DNA of 64,000 nt from positions 808,001 to 872,000 of the forward strand of contig JAQFVV010000275.1 in the NCBI GenBank assembly GCA_028023455.1. The letters run 5' to 3'. A model generated the notes under the pieces. That model saw only the letters and a program-made list of their open reading frames with translations, had not been told where the DNA came from and made no database searches. The stretch comes from Epiperipatus broadwayi (Eukaryota; Onychophora; Udeonychophora; Euonychophora; Peripatidae). Shown here piece after piece: positions 41,001-53,487 of the stretch; positions within the stretch are counted from its first letter, which is position 1; each line of letters starts with the position of its first letter. The translations under genes and the position numbers were made by a program.

Positions 41001-41250
41001 GAGCCATATCCATTATAAGAATTATCTCAAAATCATTGTAGAAAAGTAAAATTCACTAGTTTGCATTGGGAAGATATGGCAGAAAATAAATTATATTATA
41101 GAGCTACAATTAGACATGGTGTTGAAATATTTCTGAAAAAAAAATTAAGCTGAAAACACTAAATACATCATAAAACAAGAAGCAATCAGAAAAATGGATA
41201 GCATGTTCTACATATAAATGTATTTGTGTTCCACAGATTGATTTGTATCA
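38100..41250 (+). pseudogene. Decayed EN-RT non-LTR retrotransposon, plus strand
   Basis: Endonuclease piece ISAYIPTLDSYKENFY (38190-38230), then FLGDFNAHIG (38274-38303). Next come a stretch like NxxxTTWxHP near 38440 and TDHRL-like ADHRLL near 38560. The RT part includes NCGNYHGISLL near 39381-39410, RSTIDMIFVARKMQ near 39618-39655, and DLYTTLIYLVKAFNSFSRTGL near 39679-39740. The last is a motif A remnant where the family has FVDLTKAFD. YxDD was not located. Stops throughout. A fold-back repeat has inserted at 39902. Confidence 0.6.
39902..40252. mobile_element. Fold-back insertion with 11-bp target duplication
   Basis: TTGCTCCAACA at 39891-39901 recurs at 40253-40263, flanking a 351-bp insert inside the decayed EN-RT element. 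The insert has 122-bp inverted arms at 39902-40023 and 40081-40202 (paired positions sum to 80104) and a 57-base loop. A 50-base unpaired tail (40203-40252) precedes the second target copy. The left arm starts exactly at the target duplication. It resembles two monomers of the repeat seen at 23753-23986 joined head to head. No coding capacity; mobilising machinery unknown. Confidence 0.8.
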
Positions 41251-41932
41251 TTACTGCAGAGTAATTTTTTTTCTTCCTTTATCCTTTTTTTTTTTTGAGT
41301 TGGAATAGTCATACTCATTTTTGGGTAGCTGTTTATTATAATTATTAAAGCATATTTATTATTGAAATAATGTAGTTTACCAACTTTTTGTTAGTTCCTC
41401 TCCCTCTTCTTTACAATCAACTTTTCTAATCATTATATACACCTGGGTCTCGTTTTATGCAGATTATTTTAATGCAATTTTGAAGTTATGCAATTCATGT
41501 TTCTTCTTAATAACTTTCATATTTCACTATATTTATTAGATATCAAGAAATTTAAATTAGTAATAACTTATTTTGATTTGAAATATTTTTTTTTCTTCAA
41601 AAATATAACATTATATTAGCAGCTAATCTCAATATGGCCTGAAGCTGTATTTAGAATCTTAGCTTCTATGTAAATAACCTACTTATACTAATGAGTAAAT
41701 AATAATAATAGATTTATACTTACATATAAAAATAGCACAATAAATATTCAAAAATTTTAAACTTTTAAAATGTATTTTGTTAGATGTAACAGAAATAAAT
41801 AATTTTTTACATTTTTAAAATAAATAATAATGAAGATTTTATTGATTTTGTAAACCGAAAGTAATCTTTCTAATGATAATGTATAATCTTTATGATTTGA
41901 TTGCAATCTCATTTTTTTAAATATAAAAACAG

Positions 41933-42013
41933 AAAGCCATTAACACAGCACAAGACTGAAAGTGGTAGTAGTTGTACATCACATCACAAATCTGATTTCT
42001 TACCAGTTCACAA
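41933..42013 (+). CDS. Candidate host-gene exon
   Basis: Bounded by a T-rich acceptor ending AAAACAG and a consensus donor GTGAGT. The open frame is one base, 26 codons and two bases: KPLTQHKTESGSSCTSHHKS-DFLPVHK. Phase 2 in and phase 2 out, length 81. Ser/His/Lys-rich, probably a disordered segment. One other frame stops at once. Product not recognised. Confidence 0.4.
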
Positions 42014-43044
42014 GTGAGTGCATATTGTCAAATAGTTTGTCTTGTATTAATTTTTTTCAAATATTTGAAATTTTTTATTAGTCATACTTTATTTCCTTAT
42101 TTTTTAATGTGAATTTTAAAGTAATTTTTTTTTGTTGCTTTACTTTTGTGCGATTTCTGAAAATTACAAAACCTATCCCCCATTTTTCAATGTAAGTTAA
42201 GTCTATTTTTGTGCAATTTTTTTTGTGCGTGTTTTCTGAGGAACCTATCTACCACATAAAACAAGACCCAGGTGTACTTTTCTTATTAATTAGATTATTT
42301 TATAACAGGACCAATATAAATCAGTCTTAACCTGACCATTTATATGCAAAGTGAAATTTTAAGTCTAATTCAATCAAACTATTTTATTTGTTTATTGTTC
42401 TTGCTAAAGTATCAGTACTTTTTAATGTTTTTTATTGTTTTTATATTTGTAGATAGTTATAAAAAGATTGAAGGTATAATTTTTTTGGCTTTTTAATGAA
42501 CTGTCTCCCTAATTATCCTGTGATACATCTTTTGATTGTTGATTATTCCTTACTGAAAAATGATAGGAGGCAAAAATTGTCAGCATCTATATCTTCCTTA
42601 TTATTTTAAAGATAGTTGTTGTCTCTGTCAGCATATTATTTGTTTCTTTTATTTGACTTTTTTTTTCTGATTAGTATATTTAGAATTTCTTTGAGATAAA
42701 AGTGTGGTATCATTTTTATATTTAATGTTATTGATGTTTTTTTAATCAATCATGCATCCAGATTTATTTTTATGTAGCCTAGCTCCCTCCTATACATATT
42801 TTATATATAAAGCTCAATGCATTCAAAAATATTAGATACCCATTGTTAAATTTCACCTATAAACTAAAATATTTATAATTCTACTTTATTAAATAACTTG
42901 TGTAAATGTAATATTTGTTTTAATATATATATATATATAAAATAGGCATCATCATCATCATTATTATCAACCATTATGAATCCATTGCAGGATGAAGGTT
43001 TCTCCAAGTTCAATCCATCTCTTCTTATCTTTAGCTTCTCTTCT

Positions 43045-44082
43045 CTACATCACCCCTGCACACTTTCTTATTTCATCCATCCACCTCACATGTGGTCTCT
43101 TTCTGGGTGTTTTACAATATCTTAGAATCCAGTTTAAAATTTTAATTGTCCATCTATTATCATCTCTTCTAGCAATATGTCCAGCCCAATTCCACTTCAG
43201 TCTTTTAATTTTTTCAATGAGGTCAGTAACACCTGTTTGTTCTCTTACCCATACATTGCATTTTTTATCTCTTCTTGTTACTCCCAACATGCATCTCTCC
43301 ATACTTCTTTGAGTGGTCTGAAGTCTCTGTATTGCTCTTCTATTAAGTGTCCAAGTCTCAGATCCAAAAGTAAGAACTGGCAAAACACATTTATTAAAAA
43401 CCTTCCTTTTCAAACACATAGGCATATTTCCTTTTAGTATCAAGTTATTTCTACCAAAAGCACTCCAACCAAGTTTAATTCTATGATTAATTTCATCCAT
43501 TATGTTTCCATCTGTATTAATAATCTGACCAAGGTATTTGTAACTGTTAACTTCTTCTAACTCATCATAATCAATCTTTATTTTCATATTTTGAGAAAAT
43601 CTATTAAACATTACTTTAGTCTTTTTAACATTTATCTTTAGTCCTACTTTCCTACTTTCATCTGATAACTCCTGCAACATTTCCTGTAGCTCTAAAGCAT
43701 TATTTGCAAAAACAACTACATCATCTGCAAAATCTAAATGACTTAAATAATCTCCATTTACTTTCACTCCTTTAGCTTCCCATTTTAATCCACAAAATAC
43801 TTCTTGCAGCACTGCTGTAAAAAGTTTTGGAGATATGGAGTCACCCTGTCTTACACCCTTTTCAATGTTGATTTTCCTACTATCATTATGTAATCTAATT
43901 GTTGCTGTTGCATTTTTATAAATATTCTTTAAAATATGACAATATCCTGGATCTACACCTTGATGATCCAATGCTTTAATCACTGAAGAAATGTTTATAG
44001 AATCAAATGCCTTTTCATAATCTACAAATCCTAAGCATAATGGCAACTCATATTCATTTGTCCTTTCTATAACTTCTCTCAA
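43045..44082 (-). pseudogene. RTE-like reverse transcriptase catalytic and C-terminal part
   Basis: 345 codons from a TTG; the frame is open further upstream to about 44195 through QQAGFKCGFSKVDHIQVL. Motif A FVDYEKAFDS (19-28), motif B GVRQGDSIS (76-84) and motif C FADD (118-121) are intact. The C-terminal WNWAGHIARRDDNRW block is typical of RTE-type elements. A TAG stop cuts the end after KCAGVM, where related elements continue for about 30 residues. Alone it lacks the finger region and endonuclease. Confidence 0.85.
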
Positions 44083-44204
44083 TACCTGGATATGATCTAC
44101 TTTACTAAAACCACATTTAAATCCAGCTTGTTGTCTTGGTTGATGGAAATCTAGTCTTTTCTGTAGACAAGTTGTAATTATCTTAGTAAATTTTTTTTAT
44201 AAAA

Positions 44205-45164
44205 CTATAAAAGACTGATAGGTCTGTAATTTCTAATATCTTCTTTATCACCTTTTTTATATATTAATATTAATACTGCATTCTTCCAATCATCTGATAC
44301 ATTTTTATCATTTAGACATTTGGTATATAACTTTGCTAAAAAAAATTCTATTTCTTCACCTGCTTCTTTTAATATATCAATTATAATTCCATCATTACCT
44401 AGAGCCTTCCCTTTCTTCATAAATTTAATTGCATGTCTCACTTCCTCATTCAAAATTCTGGGCAATTCAGGAGATATAATAGGTATAGAAGGCACTTGTT
44501 CTTTATTACTATATAATTCTTGATAGAAGTCTTCTACACATTTCATGATGTCATCTCTCTTTTTAGTAATAATGCCATCTTTTTTTCTTATTGCAGATAT
44601 AAATTTTCTACCAATACCAAAATGTTGTTTTACACTCTTTAGACTTTTATTCTCTTCTACAGCTTTCCTTGCTAGTTCACAATTATACTTTCTTATATCA
44701 TTTTCAACTCTTTTCCCCACCATTTTACAAAATTTGAGATATTCAATCTTTTTTAATGCATCATTGTTGTATATCGTCATATTTCTTCTTTTCTTCATAA
44801 ATTCTCTAGTCTCAGTAGAAATTTTATTGGTCATTTGCTGCTTTTTTCTACCAACTATCTTTGTTGCAGTTTTTAAAAGTGTATCAGTTATTTTCCTATT
44901 AATGTCATTCACATCTGAATCATGTTCAAAATCTACTAATACTTGAAACCAATTTGTAAGTTCTAATTTAAATCCATTAGAATGTTTCTGAAGATTAGGA
45001 ATATCAACTGTAAATATTGTTTTTCTTAATAATTTTTGGCTCTCTAGTTTTGCATTAACATGTATCTTACATCTTACTAATTGTTGATCACTTCCTATGT
45101 TAAATTTATTAAGAACATTACAATCTTGAAATATGTATTTTCTGTTAGTCAAAATATAATCCAA
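44205..45164 (-). pseudogene. RTE-like element: end of endonuclease, linker and first RT blocks
   Basis: The frame opens at TTG in the LDYILTNRKY block, so 45164 is not a real start. It contains SDQQLVRCKI where the family has S-D-H, the catalytic histidine of the endonuclease (here Gln). It then has a Lys-rich linker and the start of the RT domain: KGKALGNDGI and LILIYKKGDKEDIRNYRPIS. It ends at a stop right after SLL, followed by a shift in a run of eight A. Confidence 0.8.
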
Positions 45165-45219
45165 TTCTGCTGTATCTTCATTTGGATGCTTCCATGTTCA
45201 TTTCCTTTTAACATTTTTC

Positions 45220-45954
45220 TTAAAAAAAGAATTCATAATACAAAGTTGTTTCTTTTTCTGCAAACTCCACAAGTCTATATCCTCTCTCATTTCTATTACC
45301 ATAACCAAAATTACCTACATCATTTTCATCTTTCATTTGTTTACCAATTCTAGCATTAAAGTCTCCCATAATAATATTAAAATGTTGCTTATTCTGATCA
45401 AAAGCCTTTTGTTCATCCATATAAAAATCTACTACTTCATCACTATGAGAACTTGTTGGGGCATAAACCTGAATTATCTGCATTTGGTATCTGCTATTAA
45501 GTTGTAAAACTAATCTTGCCATTCTGTCCGATATACCATTAATCTTCACAATGTTATTCTTCCATTTTTTATTTATAATGAATTCTACTCCACTTGTATT
45601 TCCAATATTTGTACCTTTATAGTAGAGTATATGTCTACTTTTTAAATCAATTGCTTCTTCACCTTTTCTTCTAACTTCACAAAGTCCAATAATGTCCCAT
45701 TTAATATAAGATAATTCTTCTTCTAACTCTTGCAATCTTCCTTTACTTGAAAGTGATCTGCAGTTGTAAGTACCTAAATAAAAAGTCATTATCAAATGGC
45801 AGCCTGAGTCCGCAATCAGGGGCTTCTTAGCACCCTCCGCCTTCAGCCACCAACCACTGCCTTGGCTGGTGACTTTACAGCTTCCTGGGAATAAGGGCCA
45901 TGATTTATTTTGTCTGTCATAATTGTATATATTAGAAAAAATATTCCTAAACAT
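45220..45954 (-). pseudogene. RTE-like apurinic-type endonuclease domain
   Basis: Frame of 244 codons whose first about 55 residues are 5' leader-like (QGSGWWLKAEGAKKPLIADS). The endonuclease starts near residue 58 with GTYNCRSL (61-68), LCEVR (91-95, metal-binding E) and VYAPTSSHSD (173-182), then IIMGDFNARIG (194-204). The frame is lost after FAEK, where a run of A carries a shift. In the next frame a TGA replaces an expected Trp before TWKHPN. The enzyme would nick the target DNA to prime reverse transcription. Confidence 0.8.
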
Positions 45955-46189
45955 GGAGGTAAAAAGCCAATAAACTCACCACTCTGGCTAATGTGTGTTG
46001 GTGAGCAGCCCATCCATGTTCATATACTATATGAATAATCACATAGTAATAATAGCTGCAATGACAAGAACGTATGGAGTGGACTTTAGGAATTTGCCCT
46101 GCTCAGTTTCTTTAAGGCCTCCAAGAGGAATCAAAGGGTCTCCTTTCAGTTAATAGCAAACTCCTTTCTGCAGCCAAATATATATATAT

Positions 46190-48370
46190 TGTAACGGACC
46201 GTAAAATGTACCGGGAATCTACAGGGTAAGATATTTAATTAATTGATGCCCCAAATGTTTGGGTTGCCAAAATATGTAACGGACTGTAAAACCCTTTTAG
46301 GATAGTACACCCAGAGCCTTCTCTACTTACAGGTCCTATTACTACTCGGGGTTCTAACTCAGTGTAGACATTTGCCTTTAACTCTGCTCAAGGATGGAAT
46401 TAAATAGGATGGCAATAATGTGACCTCTATATAGATCCTTAATGGCTATTGCTAATAATAAATTAAAAATCTGTATGCATGTATAATAGCTATTCTGGTG
46501 AGTGAAGTATGAATAATGCTTGACAATCTAGAGACCAGAGAAACAAAGGTTTTAACTTCAAACAACAAATATTTATTAACAGATCATGCTTAAAGTTATA
46601 ATATTTATAAATCAACAGAATATATACATGATTATTATAAAATATTAATTTATCTCTACAACAATAAGACTAGCTGTAATTTAAATATTAAAATATGGGT
46701 TGAAATAAGAATTATAAAATTTAGTGCATAACTTACAATAATGTATTAATTATTTTAAATATAAAATTATATTACTAATGTACGATTATCATTTTGTTTA
46801 TGTCCTTTAAATGTACCTCAAGGTTATGTCCATGAATTGCTAATTTGTGTTTTGTATAGTTCATTCATAAACAGTTATTCATTTAAACAAGAAAATGTTA
46901 TATATATTTACTTATTAATTAGTTTGATTTTAATGTATAAATTGTCTAATAAATGTAAATATTTAAAATCTTACCTTTTGTTTCAGTCATTGTCCATTTA
47001 ATTTAAACCTTCAATTACGATAATATTTTATTTACAAACATATATAATATATTGATGTATAGTTTGAGTTGTGCACCTCTCTCACCCTATAAAAATCTAA
47101 ACAAAGGGGTTCTTTTTTTTAAAAAAAAAATGTTTACTACACTTGAATAAAGGGTGAAAAAATTCACAACCCAACTCTCAGTATACATTTAAAAAAAAAT
47201 ATTTAAAACATAAAATATAATGAAATTTTGGAATTCCTTAAAACAATAGCAAGTTAAATTTTCAAGAGCAGCTTCTGTATTCTTAGCAGATAATGTCTTT
47301 CTTTCTTTCATGTATATTAAGTCATGTTGACATTCTAAGCATTAACAATTCCCATGATGAAATTGAATTCCTCGGCGTTTGATTTTAAAGCCATGCATTT
47401 CCATTCCATATCAAGATCTTTCCACGTTGATTTAAACAATATATACCAATAAATATGATCCTCCATCACACGTCAACGACACCAAGAGGATAGAAAAATC
47501 CCCCAACACTTAATTAGCAAAAGTGCATTGTTAGATATTATTTACACAATATAAATTATTAAATATGAATCCTTTTCCAAGGCTTACGTTATAATATAAG
47601 GTGAACGCTATTTCTATGCAGTTTTATTTATATATGTATGAAACGCATGATGAAGATTTTACTTTAAAAGTAATGTTAATAAAGTTCTATTTCATCATTA
47701 GTTGATTTTATTTTATCCAAGAAACATTTGATAGCAATTATATTTTTTAACAATGATAAATAACTATGATGCTCTTAGCATTTATTTGAATGAATGAAAG
47801 TTCATCAATTAAATGTTTTTTTTTCCTTTTTAAAACATTTTACACTTATCAATAATAAAATTCCAAATATTAAATAGTTTATTTTTAATAAAGAAAGGAA
47901 ATTCTAATAACTAATATAATAATTAAAATATTCTTTACAACTTTACTTTCATGCACTTCATTTGAACAAGAAAAACCAACAACAACTAAAACAAAAATCT
48001 GTTGCTTAGATATTTTTCCACGTTCCCAAAATCAACAAATGTTTACTCTTTTTTTCCTCTTTTAAACAAAAGAAACGTGGTTACTAGAATTTAATGTCAA
48101 ATATTTTTTTCTATTTTGTCACGTCATGATTTAAAATCTACATTCATGTATATATATGTGTATATATTTTATTTTACATTTAATAAAAAAAAAAAATGTG
48201 TTCATTCCTTCATGAATGTATGGTTATGTTTGTGTGTATATATATGTGTATATGTCTCCAAATATCTAAAAAATTAGGTTTTAAAAGTTGGCTGCCTATT
48301 TAATCTTTATACATTTTTATCCTAAAACATCAGTTACTTATTATTATTTTTTTATAAGGATTGGGCATCA
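46190..48370 (-). mobile_element. Solo LTR of a Gypsy-type element, 2181 bp
   Basis: In plus orientation it begins TGTAACGGACC and ends GGGCATCA, the TG...CA form of an LTR. Its first 370 bases match 63653-64000 and its last 1240 match 54760-56025, which are the two LTRs of the element next door. No internal sequence adjoins it. It sits in an AT tract: AATATATATATAT precedes it (46177-46189) and the same 13 bases follow (48371-48383). Recombination between two LTRs usually leaves such a solo copy. Strand is inferred from the gag direction of the neighbouring element. Confidence 0.85.
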
Positions 48371-48732
48371 AATATATATATATAGAAATTTAAATAACAA
48401 ATGAAATTTGCAATACTATTATTTAATTATTTATATGGTTAGTTGTTCAGGAGGATTAAAAAATTACAAAAACTGATGTTTTATTACTTTATTATTGCCT
48501 TTTTTAATTTTTATTTTCTCAGCAGAAATCAGTCCAAGAACTTTCATAAACTCTTGAGTCTGCCTTTCTTACAAGTGAGCGAAATTACTCACTGCGTACT
48601 AATAATGATTAAATTAGTATTTTAAAACTATTACTCTAAATTTCTATAGCAAAGTAATTGTTATATTAATTGCTTTATTGTTAATAAAATAAATTGCAAT
48701 TTTAAAAAATGTATTTTTAAAATTATTTCTAG

Positions 48733-48792
48733 GTGATCCAGAAATCAATAAATTGTTACAAAATAAAAGTCTTGATAAAAACAATCATGGTG
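48733..48792 (+). CDS. Candidate host-gene exon
   Basis: Bounded by AAAATTATTTCTAG and GTAAGT, both strong. The likely frame is two bases, 19 codons and one base (DPEINKLLQNKSLDKNNHG), phase 1 in and phase 1 out. A second frame (VIQKSINCYK) is also open but would not fit the following exons. Product not recognised. Confidence 0.5.
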
Positions 48793-51675
48793 GTAAGTAA
48801 TAGCAACATTAATCTTATATTTGAAATATTTTTTTATAATTAAGTTATATAATTTGTATATGTTTTATAATTATCATATAAAGAAAATTGAATACAAAAT
48901 TTTACATGTATAATTTTTTTAAATTTAATTGTATGAGTAAATATTGCAATTATTATAATTATGAGTGTGGCCGGGTATTTTAGCCACAATCCAAACTTAG
49001 ACACGAGTACAATATTAATCAAAGTTATACAAATACCCAAGAGAAATAAAAACTAATTATATAATAATACAATATTAATATACTTCACATTTATATCCAT
49101 ATAAGAAATTTTGAGATGATTCAAAAGGTTAGGTTTTGAATCATCTGAAAACGTTTTATCTAAGTAGGCTTGATAGATAAAAAAAAAAAAAAAGATAATA
49201 GTTTAATTGGGGGATAAAATGTAAATTGATTTAAAAATTTGAACAATGATCATGGTTAAGGAATTCTAAAAACTTTAATGATTTATTATGTTATTTTATA
49301 AGTTATTACAGGGCATAATATATCGTATTAAATTATAAAAAAATATAAATGAAGATCTTTGGTTTTATTTAAAAATATAAAGCCTTGAACAATTAATAAA
49401 GTGTAATGAAATAATTACAAGTTTTTGAGATTCACTGAAGAGAAAATAAAATAAAATTTAATTATGTACATAAAGTTAGAAATGTCTTTGTTTGGTTATT
49501 TTTCAGTTTGTTGTTGTTGCTGCTTTTATTCTGTTGCTATTGCTGCTGCTGTTATTCTGTTGCTGCTGCTGTTGTTGTTTTAAAAAAATAAAAATAAAAA
49601 GATTATAATTACATCACGATTATACATTTAAAATCAACAATTTAAATCACAACTATTTTATGTTATAATTTTTACTTATCTGAAAACTGGTATTATAGAT
49701 ATGAGGATTTTTAGAAATATGTTTCACTATGTATTTGAATTATGTTTAAAAACACTATTTTTATTATAACAATAATGATAATTGGTAGTGGCATACTTCC
49801 AAAGACTACTTTCAGAATAATATTTGCAATATAGATTTTATATAGAATTCAATTTAATACCTGTTTAATATTTCTTATGAACCACTTTATACACTTCATC
49901 ATTGAGCATTATAAAATCATTGAATTTTATGCTATCAAAGTTGAATTTACAATCAATCCAATTACTATCTTTTCATATATAAAAACACAAGCATTGTATG
50001 AGTTTTTCCAAATAACTTTTTAAAATTTATTTTCAATTGATTAAAAATCTCCTGAGATAAATCTTTGGAAGTTATTTGTTTTTTTAAGAAACCAGGCCAT
50101 TGTCTTGCAGAAGCATGCCATAAATATGATTCAATTTTATTTTGAAGTTATATTTTAGTAATGCTTTTGTGAAAATTAAAGCTTATAATGTTAAGTATAA
50201 TGAAAGTGGATGAATTTTTAGTAGCTCTGAAAAATTCTTTTGACTGCTAATTTTAACCATTCACTATTGTTTCTTCATATTTAGTTTTACAAAGATATCA
50301 AAGAATTTTAAATTATATCATCTTGAAGTTTTACTTTATTATTATTTAAAAAGATATGTAATTTTAAGAATATAAAGATTAAATAAAAATAAATCATACA
50401 TTTATACTAAGTAAATGCTTTTACATAATTTAAATTTTGACATGTAATCTTATATCTATGATTTTGCAATTGAATTATTTGTATTCATTGTACTATTAAG
50501 AAAGCCACATTATAAAATTTCTATTGAAATAGCATTAAATATTTTTATCTAGTTTATTTGTAATTCTGCACATGTTTTGGTTTTTTCTTTGCATCTATTT
50601 TATCAGGATAATTTTTATTCTATTTTGTTTTAAAGATGTTTAAAGTGTTCCTCAAGAATATTGGTTATATTTTTTTTCTGTGGATAATTATCATATATCA
50701 GATTTTTGGGGGATGAATTCCATAAACAGGCAATGTTTAAACTTGCTGCAAATTTTCCAGTTCATCTTCTAAATTAAAATGCTTATGAATTGTATATCAA
50801 TATAATTAACCATTTAGCTTCAGTATCTTAGAGTTAAGATGCAGAAGCCTTAAATTAAATTATTAGTGCACTTAGTAATAGCATCATTATAGATGGAAAA
50901 CAGGTAGATATATTCATAAAAATTTGTAATAAATAGTTGAGTGTAAAATTGTATGAATTTTTCACATAATTTGTTAAAAAAGATACTTTTTTGTTGTGTA
51001 AATAATTTGAAAGTAGCATGAATTGTAAAAGGTTATCAAAAAGTATTTTCCTATAAACATTTGTAAGTTATGAGCAAATGATTTAGTTAAAAGCTGGTTT
51101 GAGGTCCACTCAAAATACATATTAATTAATTAAATTTAGTTTTCCAGTACAGTGAAATTTTTAATATTACCATGGCAGAATAAGTGGCTTTTATCCTACG
51201 TTTGATTTTATGATATGCAAGAAATAATTTGGATTCCACTTCTGGTCATAATATTAGATAACTTACATATCTTTATCTTACTTAGAAGAGCAATTAGTTT
51301 CCCAAACCTCACAATTAAGCAAGAATATTGCATAAAGAACTTGTTCTCTATGGGAAAAAAATTGGCTGGTTAATCCAAGTAAAAACAACAATATAAGTTG
51401 TGAACAAACAATTTCATCTAGTATATAAAGTCTCTTATTTTCCATTATACACTTGTGTAAACTGTGCTATGGGTATTATGCAAGTGTACACTTAAAATAT
51501 GTATGTATGTATGGTAATGCAACTTAAATCTATGTAAAAAAACACTTATCTTAAAGTTGTTCTTTCTAGTGATTTATTCATCAATCATAATTGTGTAATT
51601 TTCTGAATCATGAATTACTTATTCTAAGGTCTATTGTTGTCTTTGAAATCTTTTGATGATCATGGTTTTTTGTAG
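48793..51675. other. Intron-like AT-rich sequence; imperfect CTG/TTG tract at 49505-49580
   Basis: No recognisable genes. The only landmark is a 75-base imperfect run of TTG, CTG and TTCTG units at 49505-49580. Confidence 0.5.
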
Positions 51676-51726
51676 AAATGCCCGAGAAGATAGCTGAGGA
51701 TCTAGACAAAAATTTTAGAATTGATG
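51676..51726 (+). CDS. Candidate host-gene exon (internal or alternative last exon)
   Basis: The acceptor GGTTTTTTGTAG is good. The frame is two bases, then MPEKIAEDLDKNFRID and one base, with a weak donor GTTGAC at 51727. Spliced, it stays in phase 1 and joins 51848. Unspliced, the frame ends at TGA (51729-51731), giving an alternative C-terminus ...FRIDG. Confidence 0.35.
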
Positions 51727-51847
51727 GTTGACTTACTTTTTAGATTTTTTTTATATGGGATGCTGTGCTTTCATGATTCTTGAAAGTTTGGATATATTTA
51801 TGATGTCTGGAGCACTTTATTCTATTTTGTCTTTATTTTTAAAATAG

Positions 51848-52062
51848 TGGTGGCAATAAACATGGATAAATCCACAGAAGAACAGATATCACAATTTTCT
51901 TCACTTTCCAGCCAACTTAAAATATCTATTTCTGTTTCCAAGCTTAGAAATTTTCTTGATTTTTTTTTCATGGTCATATTAGTTGCAGCCATAATTCTAA
52001 TTGGAAATATATGTAGTTATAAACTTTCAAACAGAATTGCTAGAAAAAATTTCATCTTTTAA
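51848..52062 (+). CDS. Candidate last exon with C-terminal membrane segment
   Basis: Follows an acceptor TTTTTAAAATAG. Open for 71 codons to TAA at 52060-52062. A Ser/Gln-rich, likely helical stretch (STEEQISQFSSLSSQLKI) leads into a hydrophobic helix FFFMVILVAAIILIGNICSY and a short basic tail (KLSNRIARKNFIF). This is the layout of a tail-anchored or C-terminally anchored membrane protein. It joins in phase with 48733-48792 and 51676-51726. An AATAAA lies at about 52432. No family recognised. Confidence 0.5.
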
Positions 52063-53450
52063 CTGTCCAAAAATGAGGGAGTGAAAGTAAACTAGCAATT
52101 AACATATTGTTTGTGTTCTTTTTCATTGCACTAAAAAAAAAAATCTATATTGAAAATTTATTTTTCTCAAATTTGTACGACTATATTATATTATTTACAT
52201 GAAATTATTTAGAATTAAAAAAAAAGTTTACTAACAACTTATTTAATTGATTATAAAGTCTAGGTACTTATCATTAGTGTAAAAGTAGCAAAATTAGCAT
52301 ACTGTTCATTATCAAAATTATTTTAAAAACAATATTCTGATGTATTAAAAAATATATATTTAATGCAGTCTGTGTTTGCATATTGGAACCATTAATGAAG
52401 TCTTTTTATACTATATATACTATGCAGATCTAAATAAAGATCACTTTATATGTAAGCTGTAGCATTTTTTTTTTTGCCACGAGATATCACATTTTCTTAA
52501 GTGCGGTAGACGTTTTTTGAAATGACTTTAAAAAATATTAAATTAGTGCAATTGAAATACTCAAATAAATATTAAAGGTATGAATCATTTAATAGTATGG
52601 AATTTTACATATGTTTTTCAACTGAATATACATTTACATTAATGGTTTTGTGTTAAATAAAATTTTCAATTTTTTTTGCAATTCTACCTTTTTATACATG
52701 GGTAATAATGTAATGAGATATTTTAAAATTGAGCAAATAGATTGTATTATTTTTAATTTAGATTTAATAATTTTTGATCATGCAAAGTTCATTATTGTGA
52801 AATCTTTTTTTTTTAAATAACAATTATTATAACTAAATTACAATACAATGATCATTATTTTTACAAGCAAAATAATTTTAGTAAAAATTTTAATTCATAA
52901 GTGAGTAAATATACTGTTTCAGCATTTGAAAATTTAATGCGGTATTAATGTCTTTGCTTGTTATATGATATTAAAATATGATTTTGATTATTTTCTATAC
53001 CGAATGACTTTGGATGGGGATGGGAGGGGGGAGCTTTGTAATCAATAGTTACGAAAATCTTTACTTTAGATATATCATTAATGAAGAACTGATTGTCTTG
53101 CAAAGACACTAATTGAAAATAGAATACTGTAATGTACATTCATTAATCATATTTTAAGTTTACAATCAAGTTATTGTATACAGCAATAATACTGTGTACT
53201 GTACTGTGTATTATGAATAAACTCTACTGTACAGTTTCAATATGAAAGTTGCCACTTTGTTTTGGATGACACGGCATTAATAACTATTCTATGATGTCAT
53301 CAGTCTTACAAAATGCCCACCAAAGAAATTTGATGACGATTGCTATTGTGACTCCTCATATAAAAGACAAGTGCTCAGCAGGGTATATGTGTATATTCTG
53401 CTTAAGAAATTTCATTTTTTCACTATACTTGTAAATTAAAGTTTGACTCA

Positions 53451-53487
<37 letters not shown>

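Larger units (their letters stand above)
42947..46175 (-). mobile_element. RTE-like non-LTR retrotransposon, nearly full length but disabled
   Basis: The 3' end (42947-42960) reads on the minus strand as a short (GATGAT)n tail, as is common in RTE elements. The coding region has endonuclease then reverse transcriptase and then a short 3' UTR. The 5' part (about 45960-46175) is non-coding and runs into an AT tract where a solo LTR sits. Compared with one continuous ORF, I count at least two frameshifts and several premature stops. Sequence quality is otherwise good, so it is much younger than the 33.5-36.7 kb relative. Confidence 0.85.

Noticed and set aside
42992-45353. Plus-strand ORFs over the RTE-like element
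   Set aside because: Antisense shadows of the endonuclease and reverse transcriptase frames.
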